A stretch of DNA of 64,000 nucleotides from Triglochin maritima (lineage: Eukaryota > Streptophyta > Magnoliopsida > Alismatales > Juncaginaceae): contig OY821775.1 in assembly GCA_963682175.1 (NCBI GenBank), positions 48,952,053-49,016,052 on the forward strand, given 5' to 3'. The position numbers were made by a program, and so were the translations under genes. Shown here in pieces: positions 1-9,800 of this stretch (position 1 is its first letter; every line of letters starts with the position of its first letter). The notes under the pieces were generated by a model. That model saw only the letters and a list, made by a program, of their open reading frames with translations. It was not told the DNA's origin and did not search any database.

Positions 1-127
1 GAATTATGCTAGTTTACAGCGGTAGGCAAGGAAAAATCCATATATACATTATTTACATGGGAGTTTTGCATCCATACACTCTCTTCTAGACATATTATAT
101 TTTAGATGCCCACAACATCAGGACATC

Positions 128-573
128 ATTAACGGTTACTGTGTGCCCGGGCGGTATTGTTCACCGTCCGGCCACGTATGCAGAAATCACCAAAAAAACT
201 AAAAATTATTTGCCACGTCATCCGTACGGGCGGAAATTCGGGCGGGTTGGTGAGGACACGTGTCCCATGTTGGTGGCTTTTTTTTGAGTTTTTGTGTTTA
301 GTAAAAAAATATTTTAAATCGTTTTTATTATAAAAAAAGTTATGAAAAAATATTTTTATTTGTTTATATTTTCTTAAATTTTTTGACAATTTTTTGTGTT
401 TTGTCTAAAATTAATCCAGAAATGACGTGTAGAGAAGAGAATGTAGGGCGTTTGAGTTGTTTCTAGGTGTAGTTAAGAAAACTTTAGGGAGTTAAGTTTG
501 ACCTGACGTGACGGATAGAAAAGCTGACATGATTAAGAGAGAAAATCAGACGGCTCCGCCCGGGCACCGTTAA
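128..573. mobile_element. MITE-like element with GC-rich terminal inverted repeats, directly upstream of ferredoxin gene
   Basis: The left end near 129-153 and the right end near 555-573 are inverted copies of a sequence containing ACGGT and GTGCCCGGGCGG; the left copy has six extra bases. The trinucleotide TTA flanks both ends, as expected for PIF/Harbinger-type insertions. The inside is AT-rich, with no convincing gene. The inner right side carries a TGACGTGAC motif that also occurs near the right ends of the elements at 41196 and about 51660, so the three may be related. The superfamily is inferred from the ends only. Confidence 0.6.
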
Positions 574-621
574 CAGTGCTCTCACACTTCCCACCACATA
601 TCCTCATCCACAATTTCCATT

Positions 622-1008
622 ATGGCTTCTCTATCTCTCCTCTTCTCCTTCACCCCCTCCCGTCCTCTCCCCATCCACCGCCTCACCCCACTCAACGCCA
701 CCCACAAGGTCACCCTCCACACCTCCACCACCACCACCCTCGACGTCTCCGACTCCGAGACCATCCTCGAGAAGGCGCTCGACGCCGGGCTCGACGTGCC
801 CCACGACTGCAAGCTCGGTGTCTGCATGACCTGCCCGGCAAGACTCGTCTCCGGGCAGGTCGACCAGAGCGAGGGGATGCTTAGTGATGATGTCGTTGAG
901 CGTGGGTTCGCGCTGCTCTGCGTGGCGTACCCGAGGAGTGACTGTGAGGTTAGGGTGGTTGATGAGGAGGAGTTGCTTGAGATTCAACTTGCCACTGCCA
1001 ATGATTAA
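622..1008 (+). CDS. FDC1: Ferredoxin C1-type [2Fe-2S] ferredoxin, plastid
   Basis: Single-exon gene for a 128-residue plant-type ferredoxin. The cluster ligands are visible as C-x4-C-x2-C (DCKLGVCMTC, residues about 62-71) and a fourth Cys in LLCVAYP near residue 100. The stretch GMLSDDVVERG and the C-terminal extension ending LQLATAND are features of the FdC1 subgroup (Arabidopsis At4g14890) rather than of leaf ferredoxins. The first ~25 residues are rich in Ser, Leu and Pro and lack acidic residues, consistent with a short chloroplast transit peptide. FdC1 proteins accept electrons from photosystem I but are poor partners for FNR, so a role in specialised plastid electron transfer is inferred from the family. 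The codons are GC-rich compared with the AT-rich surroundings. The 5' leader can be only about 48 bp before the flanking MITE begins, and I see no TATA box in that interval. Confidence 0.9.
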   Translation: MASLSLLFSFTPSRPLPIHRLTPLNATHKVTLHTSTTTTLDVSDSETILEKALDAGLDVPHDCKLGVCMTCPARLVSGQVDQSEGMLSDDVVERGFALLCVAYPRSDCEVRVVDEEELLEIQLATAND

Positions 1009-2099
1009 GGAGTTCGAGACCACCTTATCTTTTATGTCTTGTTTTTATTGTTTGTCGTTAATTAGATGATTTTAAAACTTGAAAATGAGTATTTAGTGTA
1101 TTATACTGATGAAGCCAACGGAGACACGTGCTCTAACACTCCAATGTTTAGTCTCACGTCCGCTAATAAAAAATTAATAGCGTGAGATATATTGATGACA
1201 TGAGTCTACTACTACACTACTCAATTGGTTTAAGCTTTTGTGGCAAATTCAACGAGGATATTGTGGGTCAGTAGACTCACGTCACCCTGACTCGGGCTCG
1301 ATGCGGACTCGGGCCGACGATACATGTGCTCTCGAGAGAAAATCAATAGCGAAGAAGATGGTTTAATTGGATATCTTTCGTGAATTGCAATTGGTTGCTG
1401 CCGAACTAGTATATTTTTGTTGAGGTTAATGTCTTCAAGATGTGCGGAGGTAGCAAAACTTGTGTCTTAATTTTTAGATGTTTGTGATGTCTTCTTGTTT
1501 CTGTGTTGTTATTCTATAATTAGGGTGACATAATTAATAATTTGCCTTGACAATGTTTGTGTTTGATGTTTTTGAAAGCATTTTTAGGATCTTCAGTTGT
1601 GGTTACTCCCAAGATGCCTGATTGAGTGAGCTATGGAACTTGTTTGTTGTTACATATCTTGGTGGTGTCTTTGATTTTGTGTTGTTGTTACTTATTACTA
1701 AGGAACTATATCTGTATGTCTAAGGATTCATTTGACATGTAAGATTTTGTTATTATATGTTAATGTGTCTTGATGTTTGTGTTGTTGTTAATATAATTGC
1801 TGAAATAAAAAATGATTCAGGAATTCGATGAAACTATGTTTAAGATCTTGAGTTGTGTTGTTGGTTTGCTGGAAAAAATATCGTAAAAGGAATCCTTTGT
1901 GTACTTAGAGATATAATAAATACTTACAGGGTAACATTAGTCTGTCGCTTGAGAAAGAAAAATTACATATCCACTCTATCGCAACATCTTGTGGCTAGAT
2001 TTTTATCGGCATATATGCCTTTAAGGTACTTAGTTTTGTGGATGTTCTTGGAGTCATTTTCTCTGTTTTGCAGATTCGCAAGTTATACAAGTCTTGACA
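1009..2099. other. 3' region of ferredoxin gene and intergenic DNA
   Basis: T-rich, AT-rich DNA without a supported gene. The first part should hold the ferredoxin 3' UTR. Around 1120-1335 there are ACGTG-containing stretches (acacgtgctct near 1125 and atacatgtgctctcg near 1320) that may be the remains of a small insertion. The interval ends at the TGACA target site of the solo LTR. Confidence 0.5.
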
Positions 2100-2184
2100 T
2101 GTAACGTACCCGAAAACAGCGGAAAATTTAAACGATAATAAAGACCGTCAACGGTAACACAGGGCACGTCACGGAAAAACAAAC

Positions 2185-2242
<58 letters not shown>

Positions 2243-4116
2243 AAGGATACAGACCCACGTGGAAGTCAAACTATATAAATAAGTCAACTGTGATTACAAC
2301 AAAAGTGAATGTACATGTAATCACTACCTCAAACAAAAGAAGCTAATAAGGAGAACAGGATCTAATCCCGGGGGCACCGTCCTCGGTCACCACTTGACTC
2401 TAACCCTGATCGCTACCTGAAATGAAAACAAACAAACATGCCTGAGTTCCCTGCAGGAACCCCGTATACCAAACCTCCTAAAAATATAAAAAGGAATTAA
2501 AGACAATGCAATGCTATGCACATGATCATCCGCCTCGGGCCCACAATAATGCCCTCACCGCCTCCGCGGCACTGAACCACTCCTGCCACTAGGGTCAAGT
2601 CAGTCCACCGCTGCCTCACAAGGGTCAGTCGACACCACTGCTCCCCAAAAAGTGCAGGAAGGAACCCCTGGTACACGCCGCACCCAAAGAGCGAGTCAGC
2701 CCGCCGAATACACAACTCGGGTCAGACGACAGCCACTGCTCACCCAAGAGTCGCCTAGCGCGCACCTTGCCGGAACATCCTCGGCCTACCGCTAAACCCT
2801 CGCAAACTGCCCAAGGTATACGGTACACATCCCTCACACCCCGCTCGGTAAGAGAGGAAAAAGTACAACAATAATACGCCTTCGTCGAAGGTGAAATCCG
2901 TAGCTCTCAAAGTCGGTAATCAACCGTCGCCTCGGAGCCGGTAGTCGACCTATACTCAACGGATCGCGTGTGGATAAATCCACCAACCTGCGGCAGATCG
3001 GTCAACCGCTAAAAGCACACCGGTCGGCCGGTCCCCCACACAGTACACGGTACTGTACAAACAAGTCTACCGGTCGAACCACGCCAACCGAAATACCTAC
3101 CAATTGGTCGAACAAAAGTCCTCTAGCGGTCGACCGTTTGGAAGGTCTACGCTATACATTTTAATATACATATATATCCAATCGGTCAAACCAGGGTCCG
3201 TTCCACCGATAAGGAAAACTGCCTGAATCCTGCCTACAGCATTCGGTCGACCGAAACCTACCTTCCGGTCGACCGATCTACAGGCACATCACTGCAGGAA
3301 AACTGCACGCGGTCGGTCGACCGGATCCAGAGCGGTCGACCGTTTAGATGGTCAATGCTCGTAACCGACCTTGCGCAGTTCGGTCGACCGAGACACACAC
3401 TCGGTCGGCCGAATGCCTGTCTAACCTATCTACTGGGTTCGGTCGACCGAAACAACACCGGTCGACTGGCTAATGTAACCCTTTATTTCCTGCGAAATTT
3501 GGCATAAACGGTCGACCGCCACACAGACATCGTTCGACCGTTTTCGGGCAGTAAGTTAATATTTATAAATATCGGTCGACCGACCCATATACCGGTCGAC
3601 CGAACAATACATCTTCCCACTGGACAGGCATCATTTAGACGCTGTTCGGTCGACCGAAACACCCAACGGTCGACCGAACCAGTCGTCTTCAACCTCCGTC
3701 CAGTAGGGTTTTCACCGGAGAAACGGCACCAACGCCGTCCTCTACACTCCCACACCTCTTGGGGAGTTAATATGAAGACTTGGCATACCTTGAAGGAGTT
3801 TGTAGACGCCTCCCAAGCTTGCACCACTTCACTCCACTTCTTCTTCTCTTTCTTCACTTCTTCTCTTCTTCTTCTTCTTCTCTCTAAACTCTTCTCTCAC
3901 TCTCTGATAAAAGCAAAATGATGAAGAAAACGTTTTCAATTAAATCCTTATCTACCTATATATTTTACCTTTAGCTAACCACCTTCAATTCCTCCAACCA
4001 CAATAAGCCACCTCAATCTCCACATGTCTAACACCTCCACCTCTTCATGCATGTATTAATTAGGGTTAATTAGGTTTAGTTTAATTTAATTAGGGTGCTT
4101 AGATTAAGTTATTACA
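2100..4116. mobile_element. Solo LTR of a Ty3/gypsy-type retrotransposon
   Basis: A 2017-bp unit that starts TGTAACGTACCC, ends GTTATTACA (TG...CA ends) and is flanked by the perfect 5-bp duplication TGACA (2095-2099 and 4117-4121). No internal retroelement region is present, so this is a solo LTR, normally produced by LTR-LTR recombination. It is a diverged relative of the LTRs at 53636 and 60516: it shares AAAACAGCGGAAAATTTAAA near the start, the text around CTCGGTCACCAC and CCCCGTAT, and a cluster of CGGTCGACCG palindromes between about 3000 and 3680. It has a long (TA)n tract at about 2189-2237. By analogy with the full-length copy, coding sense would be on the minus strand. Confidence 0.88.
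2189..2237. repeat. (TA)n microsatellite inside the solo LTR
   Basis: About 24 uninterrupted AT dinucleotides. The gypsy LTRs at 53636 and 60516 carry a shorter (AT)n tract at the equivalent place, so this is an expanded feature of the LTR family. Confidence 0.95.
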
Positions 4117-4121
4117 TGACA

Positions 4122-4956
4122 TGTTCTGATACAAATTCTGTAAGCATTCGAATACTGTTTTGTTTTAGGTTTCAAGTGCTTACTCATATGGTCACAAGTG
4201 CCTACTCTTCAAATTCATTCACGGGGCACATATAAATTTTGTAGTTTAGTGGGTTTTTTTAACTGAATGGTAGTTGTGAGATCGATTTGCAAGATAATCG
4301 TTTAAAATTTGACAATTGACTTATGTATAATTGATTTGTCGAAAATATTGATTTTTTTTTTACTTTCCGACTTAGATTTTGCATATATGATGTTAAATTT
4401 GGTTGGTCCACCAACTCAACAAAACTTAAGCACTTATGTGAAGACTAATGGATCCAACTATATTATAAAATGTTGCACACAATTTATGTTTAGTAATATG
4501 AGACTATTTTCCCAACCTGACTTACCCTATTTCTTTATTAGAACAATCAAAATTCATGAGAAGCTCCAGAGCAAGTATCAAAGTATATTTGTTACCCTAA
4601 AACTTTTAACTTTATGAACAACCTTGAAACCAACCATCGAAATGCGCTACTTCTACTTTTTTTATACTTGGTTTGTAGAACTGAAGTTCATGGAGTATGT
4701 GGACTTCACACTTTGACACTGTCCCATTTTATCTAGCGAGTAGCATCACTTGGTAATGCAGATGGCAATAGCTGATAAACGATCGAGACTTGTACTCTTA
4801 ACACTGTAAGTCGTGGGACTAAATAATTGTTTATTTGCATTGACTATTGATTCTTAGTTATTGACTTCTAATACTCAATTACATTAATAGTTAGTTAAGA
4901 ACAAAATTAGCTTTATATGTAGTGTCGTGGTGGTAGTAGATTCCAATAGTTGGACG
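4122..4956. other. Intergenic, no supported gene
   Basis: AT-rich DNA. A 102-codon open stretch at 4309-4617 (+) has no recognisable domain, family motif or splice context, so I do not call it a gene. Confidence 0.5.
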
Positions 4957-5200
4957 TAGGGTTGTCCATCCGGTTCGGACCAGATTTTTATCCGACGTCC
5001 GGACTGGACTGAACTGGTCTGGACCGGAAATCGGACAGGACCGGTTGGATTCGGTCCGGTTCAAGATCGGTTTTTAACCTTAAAAATATAAACAAAAAAG
5101 CGGACTGGTCCGGAACGATCCAAAACCGAACTTTGAGAAATGTCCGGACCGAAACCCGGTCCGGTTGACCGGACCGACCCGGGTTCAGTCCAGTCATTTT
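4957..5200. mobile_element. Decayed hAT-type MITE, GGTCCGG-rich
   Basis: Starts TAGGGTTGTCCATCCGG and is packed with variants of CCGGTCCGGA in both orientations. It matches, in opposite orientation, the well-preserved 300-bp element at 37573-37872. The right end and target duplication are not recognisable, so the boundary is approximate. Confidence 0.6.
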
Positions 5201-6780
5201 AACCACCTCCGCCTTGAGAGAGATGGATTGCAATTTTAAATGAGAAGAATCCACATCATTTTAACCAGGACACATGACGAGGTTTGACCCGATGAATTAA
5301 GGATCTGAAACCCCATGTCATTTGAGGCGATATATGTTCCCAAATAATCAAACCCCGAGATCAAAGAGATCCAAGTCGAAATTGTCGTTCCAACTGACAG
5401 CAAATCATGTATAAGGTTGCATGGTTATTGTCTTTGTTGGGAAGTCACTTTTGGCATTTTTGTCTGATTAGTCGACATGAGCATGCACTAAACTATGATC
5501 GTCGTCACAGAACATAAGAAGTACGATGATTTAGGGTTACACCTAGCAGACATTTTAAAATATCACATAAATTATTTTTCCCTAAGGAACTTTTTCTTGA
5601 GCTACGCTTGCATTTTCTTATGACAGTACAAGTGCAAATGGTGGTATAAAACTCAATTGATTGATCATCAATTTGAGTCAAAGAACAATCGGTCAACATA
5701 TAAGCTCATCTCTCAAACTCACCTCAAGAGAAAACATCACCTAAAGTTTTTTAATGACTTACGACCAAAGTCTCTAAAATAGACGCCTCTTGTTCAACTT
5801 GCCAAAGAAAACCAGTCAAGTCATCACGGAGGGACACCAAGCATTCATCAAGAATTGTTAGCCACCGCATTACTGGAAAAAGTAACAACTCCACAACAAT
5901 ATCTCATAACTATATCAAAATCACATAAACCTTAAATCATATTCAAAGCCAACGTCTTGGTAACTTAATTAATAGAAGAAGAAAAAGAAGATTAAATTAC
6001 ATTTTGTCTTCACGAATATCACCCCAAAAAACAATGACTACGTTTGAAAGTAGAGACGTAGTCTCAAAGAAAGGAGTTAAAACATTACAAAACGATTTTT
6101 TTATAAAAAAAGATCTTAACATGTTTTAAATGTTAAGATCTTAAAAGACTCCAGGGGATGCCGCTCCCGTGGACGTCCTCTTTATTTTTTTATTTTTTTT
6201 GTTAACTTAAAATGAATGAGAATTTTTACCTGATTCGAGTGCATCAGGGCGTCCACTGACTCTTTTTCTGACCTCCGACATATTATTTTTGATGAGTTTT
6301 AAGAAGATGAAGTGAGAGTGATAGTTGGAGAGTGAAATGAATAGATATATAAGTAGAAATAATAGAATGTCAAGATGGTAATTCAGACAAACGATTTAAG
6401 TAATTTACGGACGACGTTTAGTAGTTTAGTTAAATTTCAAATAACTAAACTGATACCAAGGTGTAATCGAGAAAGACAAACTACAAATGAACTATGCTTC
6501 GACAGCACTTAGTTCCATTGTAATTTAAATGATTAAGGATATTCTCGACAAAATACAAAAATAATAAACATGTCCAAAACAGACTGATTCTGAATGAAGA
6601 AGAAGTAAAGCGTTACAACTTAAAAGTTCCCAAAAAGATCGCACACATTTTAAAGTTGAGATAATTAAGCTAATACAATGACATAATTAACAAAGACAAA
6701 GTATAACTTACCTAAATAGAACTCCCCAGGAACGGAAAAATTACAAGAAAAACCCATTCCATTCCATCCCACCCTTCCCT
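5201..6780. other. Intergenic, AT-rich; promoter-side DNA of the IDM1-like gene
   Basis: No supported coding region. The short stretch at 6140-6265 holds partly palindromic GC-rich text (around CCGTGGACGTCC and GGGCGTCCAC) that may be the ends of an old small insertion, but I cannot define its borders. The last ~60 bp before 6827 are C-rich and probably core promoter. Confidence 0.4.
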
Positions 6781-6826
6781 CAACCTCCCATCAAACCCGC
6801 CAACGCAAAGACCGATTCCGCGGCCC

Positions 6827-6834
6827 TATAAAAC
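6827..6834 (+). promoter_or_regulatory. TATA box of the IDM1-like gene
   Basis: TATAAAAC in a GC-rich setting, 54-61 bp upstream of the start codon at 6888. This position would give a leader of roughly 25-30 nt. Support is positional only. Confidence 0.6.
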
Positions 6835-6887
6835 CCCAACCAACCCCACATTCCCAAATCCAATCCCAAATTCGATTTTCTGTTCCG

Positions 6888-9800
6888 ATGGCGGAGAGAT
6901 TGGTTCTCGGAGGTCGGAAGCGGCGGTTGATCCTCAGCGATTCGGAGTCGGAGGAGTCGGAGGCGGAGGCGGCGCCCGGCGTCGTGCGGCGGATCCGATG
7001 GGACGAGCCGTCGAGGTACGTGCTCGTGAGGAGGGGTGAAGGGGAGGTCGAGTGCGGGGGGTTGGAGGAGGAGGTTAGAGCCGGATTCGGGTTTGGATCG
7101 GAGAAAAGTAGGGTTTCGGGAGGAGAGAGGATGGAGAAAAGGTGTGGTGGTTCGAAGAAAGATGGTTATTTGGAAGGAGAGAGGGGTGATTTGAGGAGAA
7201 ATGTTGATTTGGAAGGAGAAAGTGGTTTGAGGAAACACGAGATTTTGGAAGAAGAAGGAAGTGGATTGAAGAAAAACAATAATTTGGAAGGAAAGAGAAG
7301 TGATTTGAAGAGAAACAGAATTTTCGAAGGAGAAGGAAGTAGATTGAAGAAAAGCATTAATTTGGAAGGAGAGAGAAGTGGTTTGAAGAGAAATAATAAT
7401 CCGAAAGGAGAGAGGAGTTGTTTGAAGAAAAATAGTTGTTTGGAAGGAGAGAGGAGTGATTTGAAGAAAAACTTTGATTTGGAGGGAGAGAGAAGTGGTT
7501 TGAAGAAGAATTTTATTTTGGGACGACAAAGAAGTGGTTCGAAGAAAAATTATGGTTTGGAGAGAGAGAGTAATAGTTTGAAGAGAAACCACATCGTGGA
7601 GAATAATTTGAAGAGGAGAGTTATTTTGGAAGGGGACAAGAGAAGTTTGAGGAAAGACAACATTTTCAAAGAAGAAAGGAGCGATTCAAAGAGAAATCTC
7701 AATGTGGATGGAGAAAGGAGTAGATTGAAGGGTGGTTTAGTTGTGGAAAGAGAAAGAAGTGTCTTGAAGAAAAACCACACCGTTGAACGAAGTAATCTGA
7801 AGAGAAACCACTTCACCGATGGGGGAAGTGGTAGTTCGAGTGAACGTCCGGCAAGGAAGATACGTAAGATGATGGACGATGGCGTCAATGGGTTTGATTG
7901 TTTGAGCAGACGGGATCTTGTTTTTTCTGGTGATGAAAAGGTTATAAGGGTGCAGGGAAGAAGTGGTGTTTTGAAGTTCTTGCCTGGTGGTAACAAGGTT
8001 GGCAACCAAGAAAGAATTTGTACGTCAAATGACGCTTCGACTTCTGGAAAGAGAGCAGTTCATGGCAATGCAGGTCATCTTAAAGGTTGCCGGAGCTACT
8101 TTGAACAGGAAAAATCTTTGGCTCCGAAAAAAGTTGTGATTCAAAGGAAGGTGGGTAATCTGTCCTTGGGAAATGCAGAACCTAGGATAAACAATGCAAA
8201 GGATATGACGGATGTCAAAGGGCGGCAGGGTAGTAACTCGACACTGAAAACAGCCAATTTGGTCCAGAAGAATATTAGATCAGAAAAGCCTAATCGAACT
8301 ACTGAAAAACAAAAACTGCGTGATCAATTAAGAGACATTCTCCTGAATGCTGGATGGAAAATTGAGATGAGACCTAGAAAAAATCGGTGCTATGAAGACG
8401 CTGTTTATGTTTCTCCACAAGGAACTGGTTACTGGTCAATTACTAAGGCTTATGTTGTTTTCTCAGAGCAGATGAAGGTTAATGACCCAAGTACTTCAAC
8501 AGATGATGAATCAATGTCGACACCAAACAATAATCATATGAATGTTAAGATTTCAAATTCTATGTGTTCTACCATACCCATTGATGCCCTAAAAATTCTG
8601 AAGAGAAATGTAGTTAACAAGAGAGGTGGCAAGAAGTGTCATGACATTGGTGATGACAATCATGGAGATAGGTTTAAGGGAAATAGTGCAACAAAAAAGT
8701 TCGCCATAGAAACCAATGTGAAATCATGTAGCAGTGCTGCTTTAGATAATTCAGGGTCATCCTCTGATTCTGAAGATCACTCAGGTGAAGCCATAGTAAA
8801 AAGCAAGGGATGCAAACTGTTGATTCGCAATTCTAACCAAGGCCTTGATAGTGATGGTGATGAAGATTATGTTCCTTATTTTGGGAAAAGGACAGTTCTA
8901 GCTTGGTTGATAGATTCAGGATCCGTGCGTGAAAATGGAATAGTGAAATATATGAACAAGGGGCAAACAATGCCATTACTTAAGGGCCGAATAACAAAGG
9001 ATGGCATCTATTGCAACTGCTGCTATGAAATTCTTCCTGTTACTGAGTTTGAGATTCATGCTGGGGGCCAATTGTGTCAACCATACCTAAACATTTTCGT
9101 GGAGGGTAGCGGGTGTACTCTTTCTCAGTGCCTTGAAGATGCATGGAACAACCAAGAGAAACCATCAAACTTTGGATTTACTTCTGTAGATGTTAATGGT
9201 GATGACCCAGATGATGATACCTGTGGCATTTGTGGAGATGGTGGGGATTTGATCTGTTGTGATGGCTGCCCTTCAACTTTCCATCTATCTTGTTTAGATG
9301 TTGAGGTATGCACTTCTATAATTCCCCTCCTTCCGAATCACCCATTCTGGTGCAACCGTGCAAGTGTATTCCCTAGTATCTAGATGAATATTTGTATGTA
9401 GGCTCTTTGTAATCATTAAATGCGTCAAATCTTCTCTGGAAAAGTAAATTGTTTCATATCTATTAACGTTGCTGAAAACAAGTTTCCATTTCATCTGTCA
9501 GTTTTTACTGCTTATTTCCAATTTTTAGGAAAAATAACATATTTGTTCTACTGAGACCATATTGTGCTTGCAGATGCTTCCTCCCGGTGAATGGCTTTGC
9601 TCGTACTGCTCGTGTAGATTTTGTGGATTAGTCAATAGCACAAGCAGACATGAGATTTCTACCTCTCAATTGCTATCTTGTAGTCAATGCGAGGAAAAAT
9701 GTATGTGCTCCTTTTTCTTGTTTTTCTATCAAGTCATTGCTCATGGTGCTCTTCACTTGGCCATGGAAGGAAATAAGACAACTTATTATATACTTTACAT

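Noticed and set aside
4309..4617. 102-codon plus-strand open frame
   Set aside because: No recognisable motif, AT-driven composition, no promoter or splice context.
6780..8009. Long minus-strand open frames opposite the IDM1-like exon 1 (up to 270 codons)
   Set aside because: They are repetitive shadows of the 39-bp coding repeat on the plus strand; no start context, splice sites or domain.
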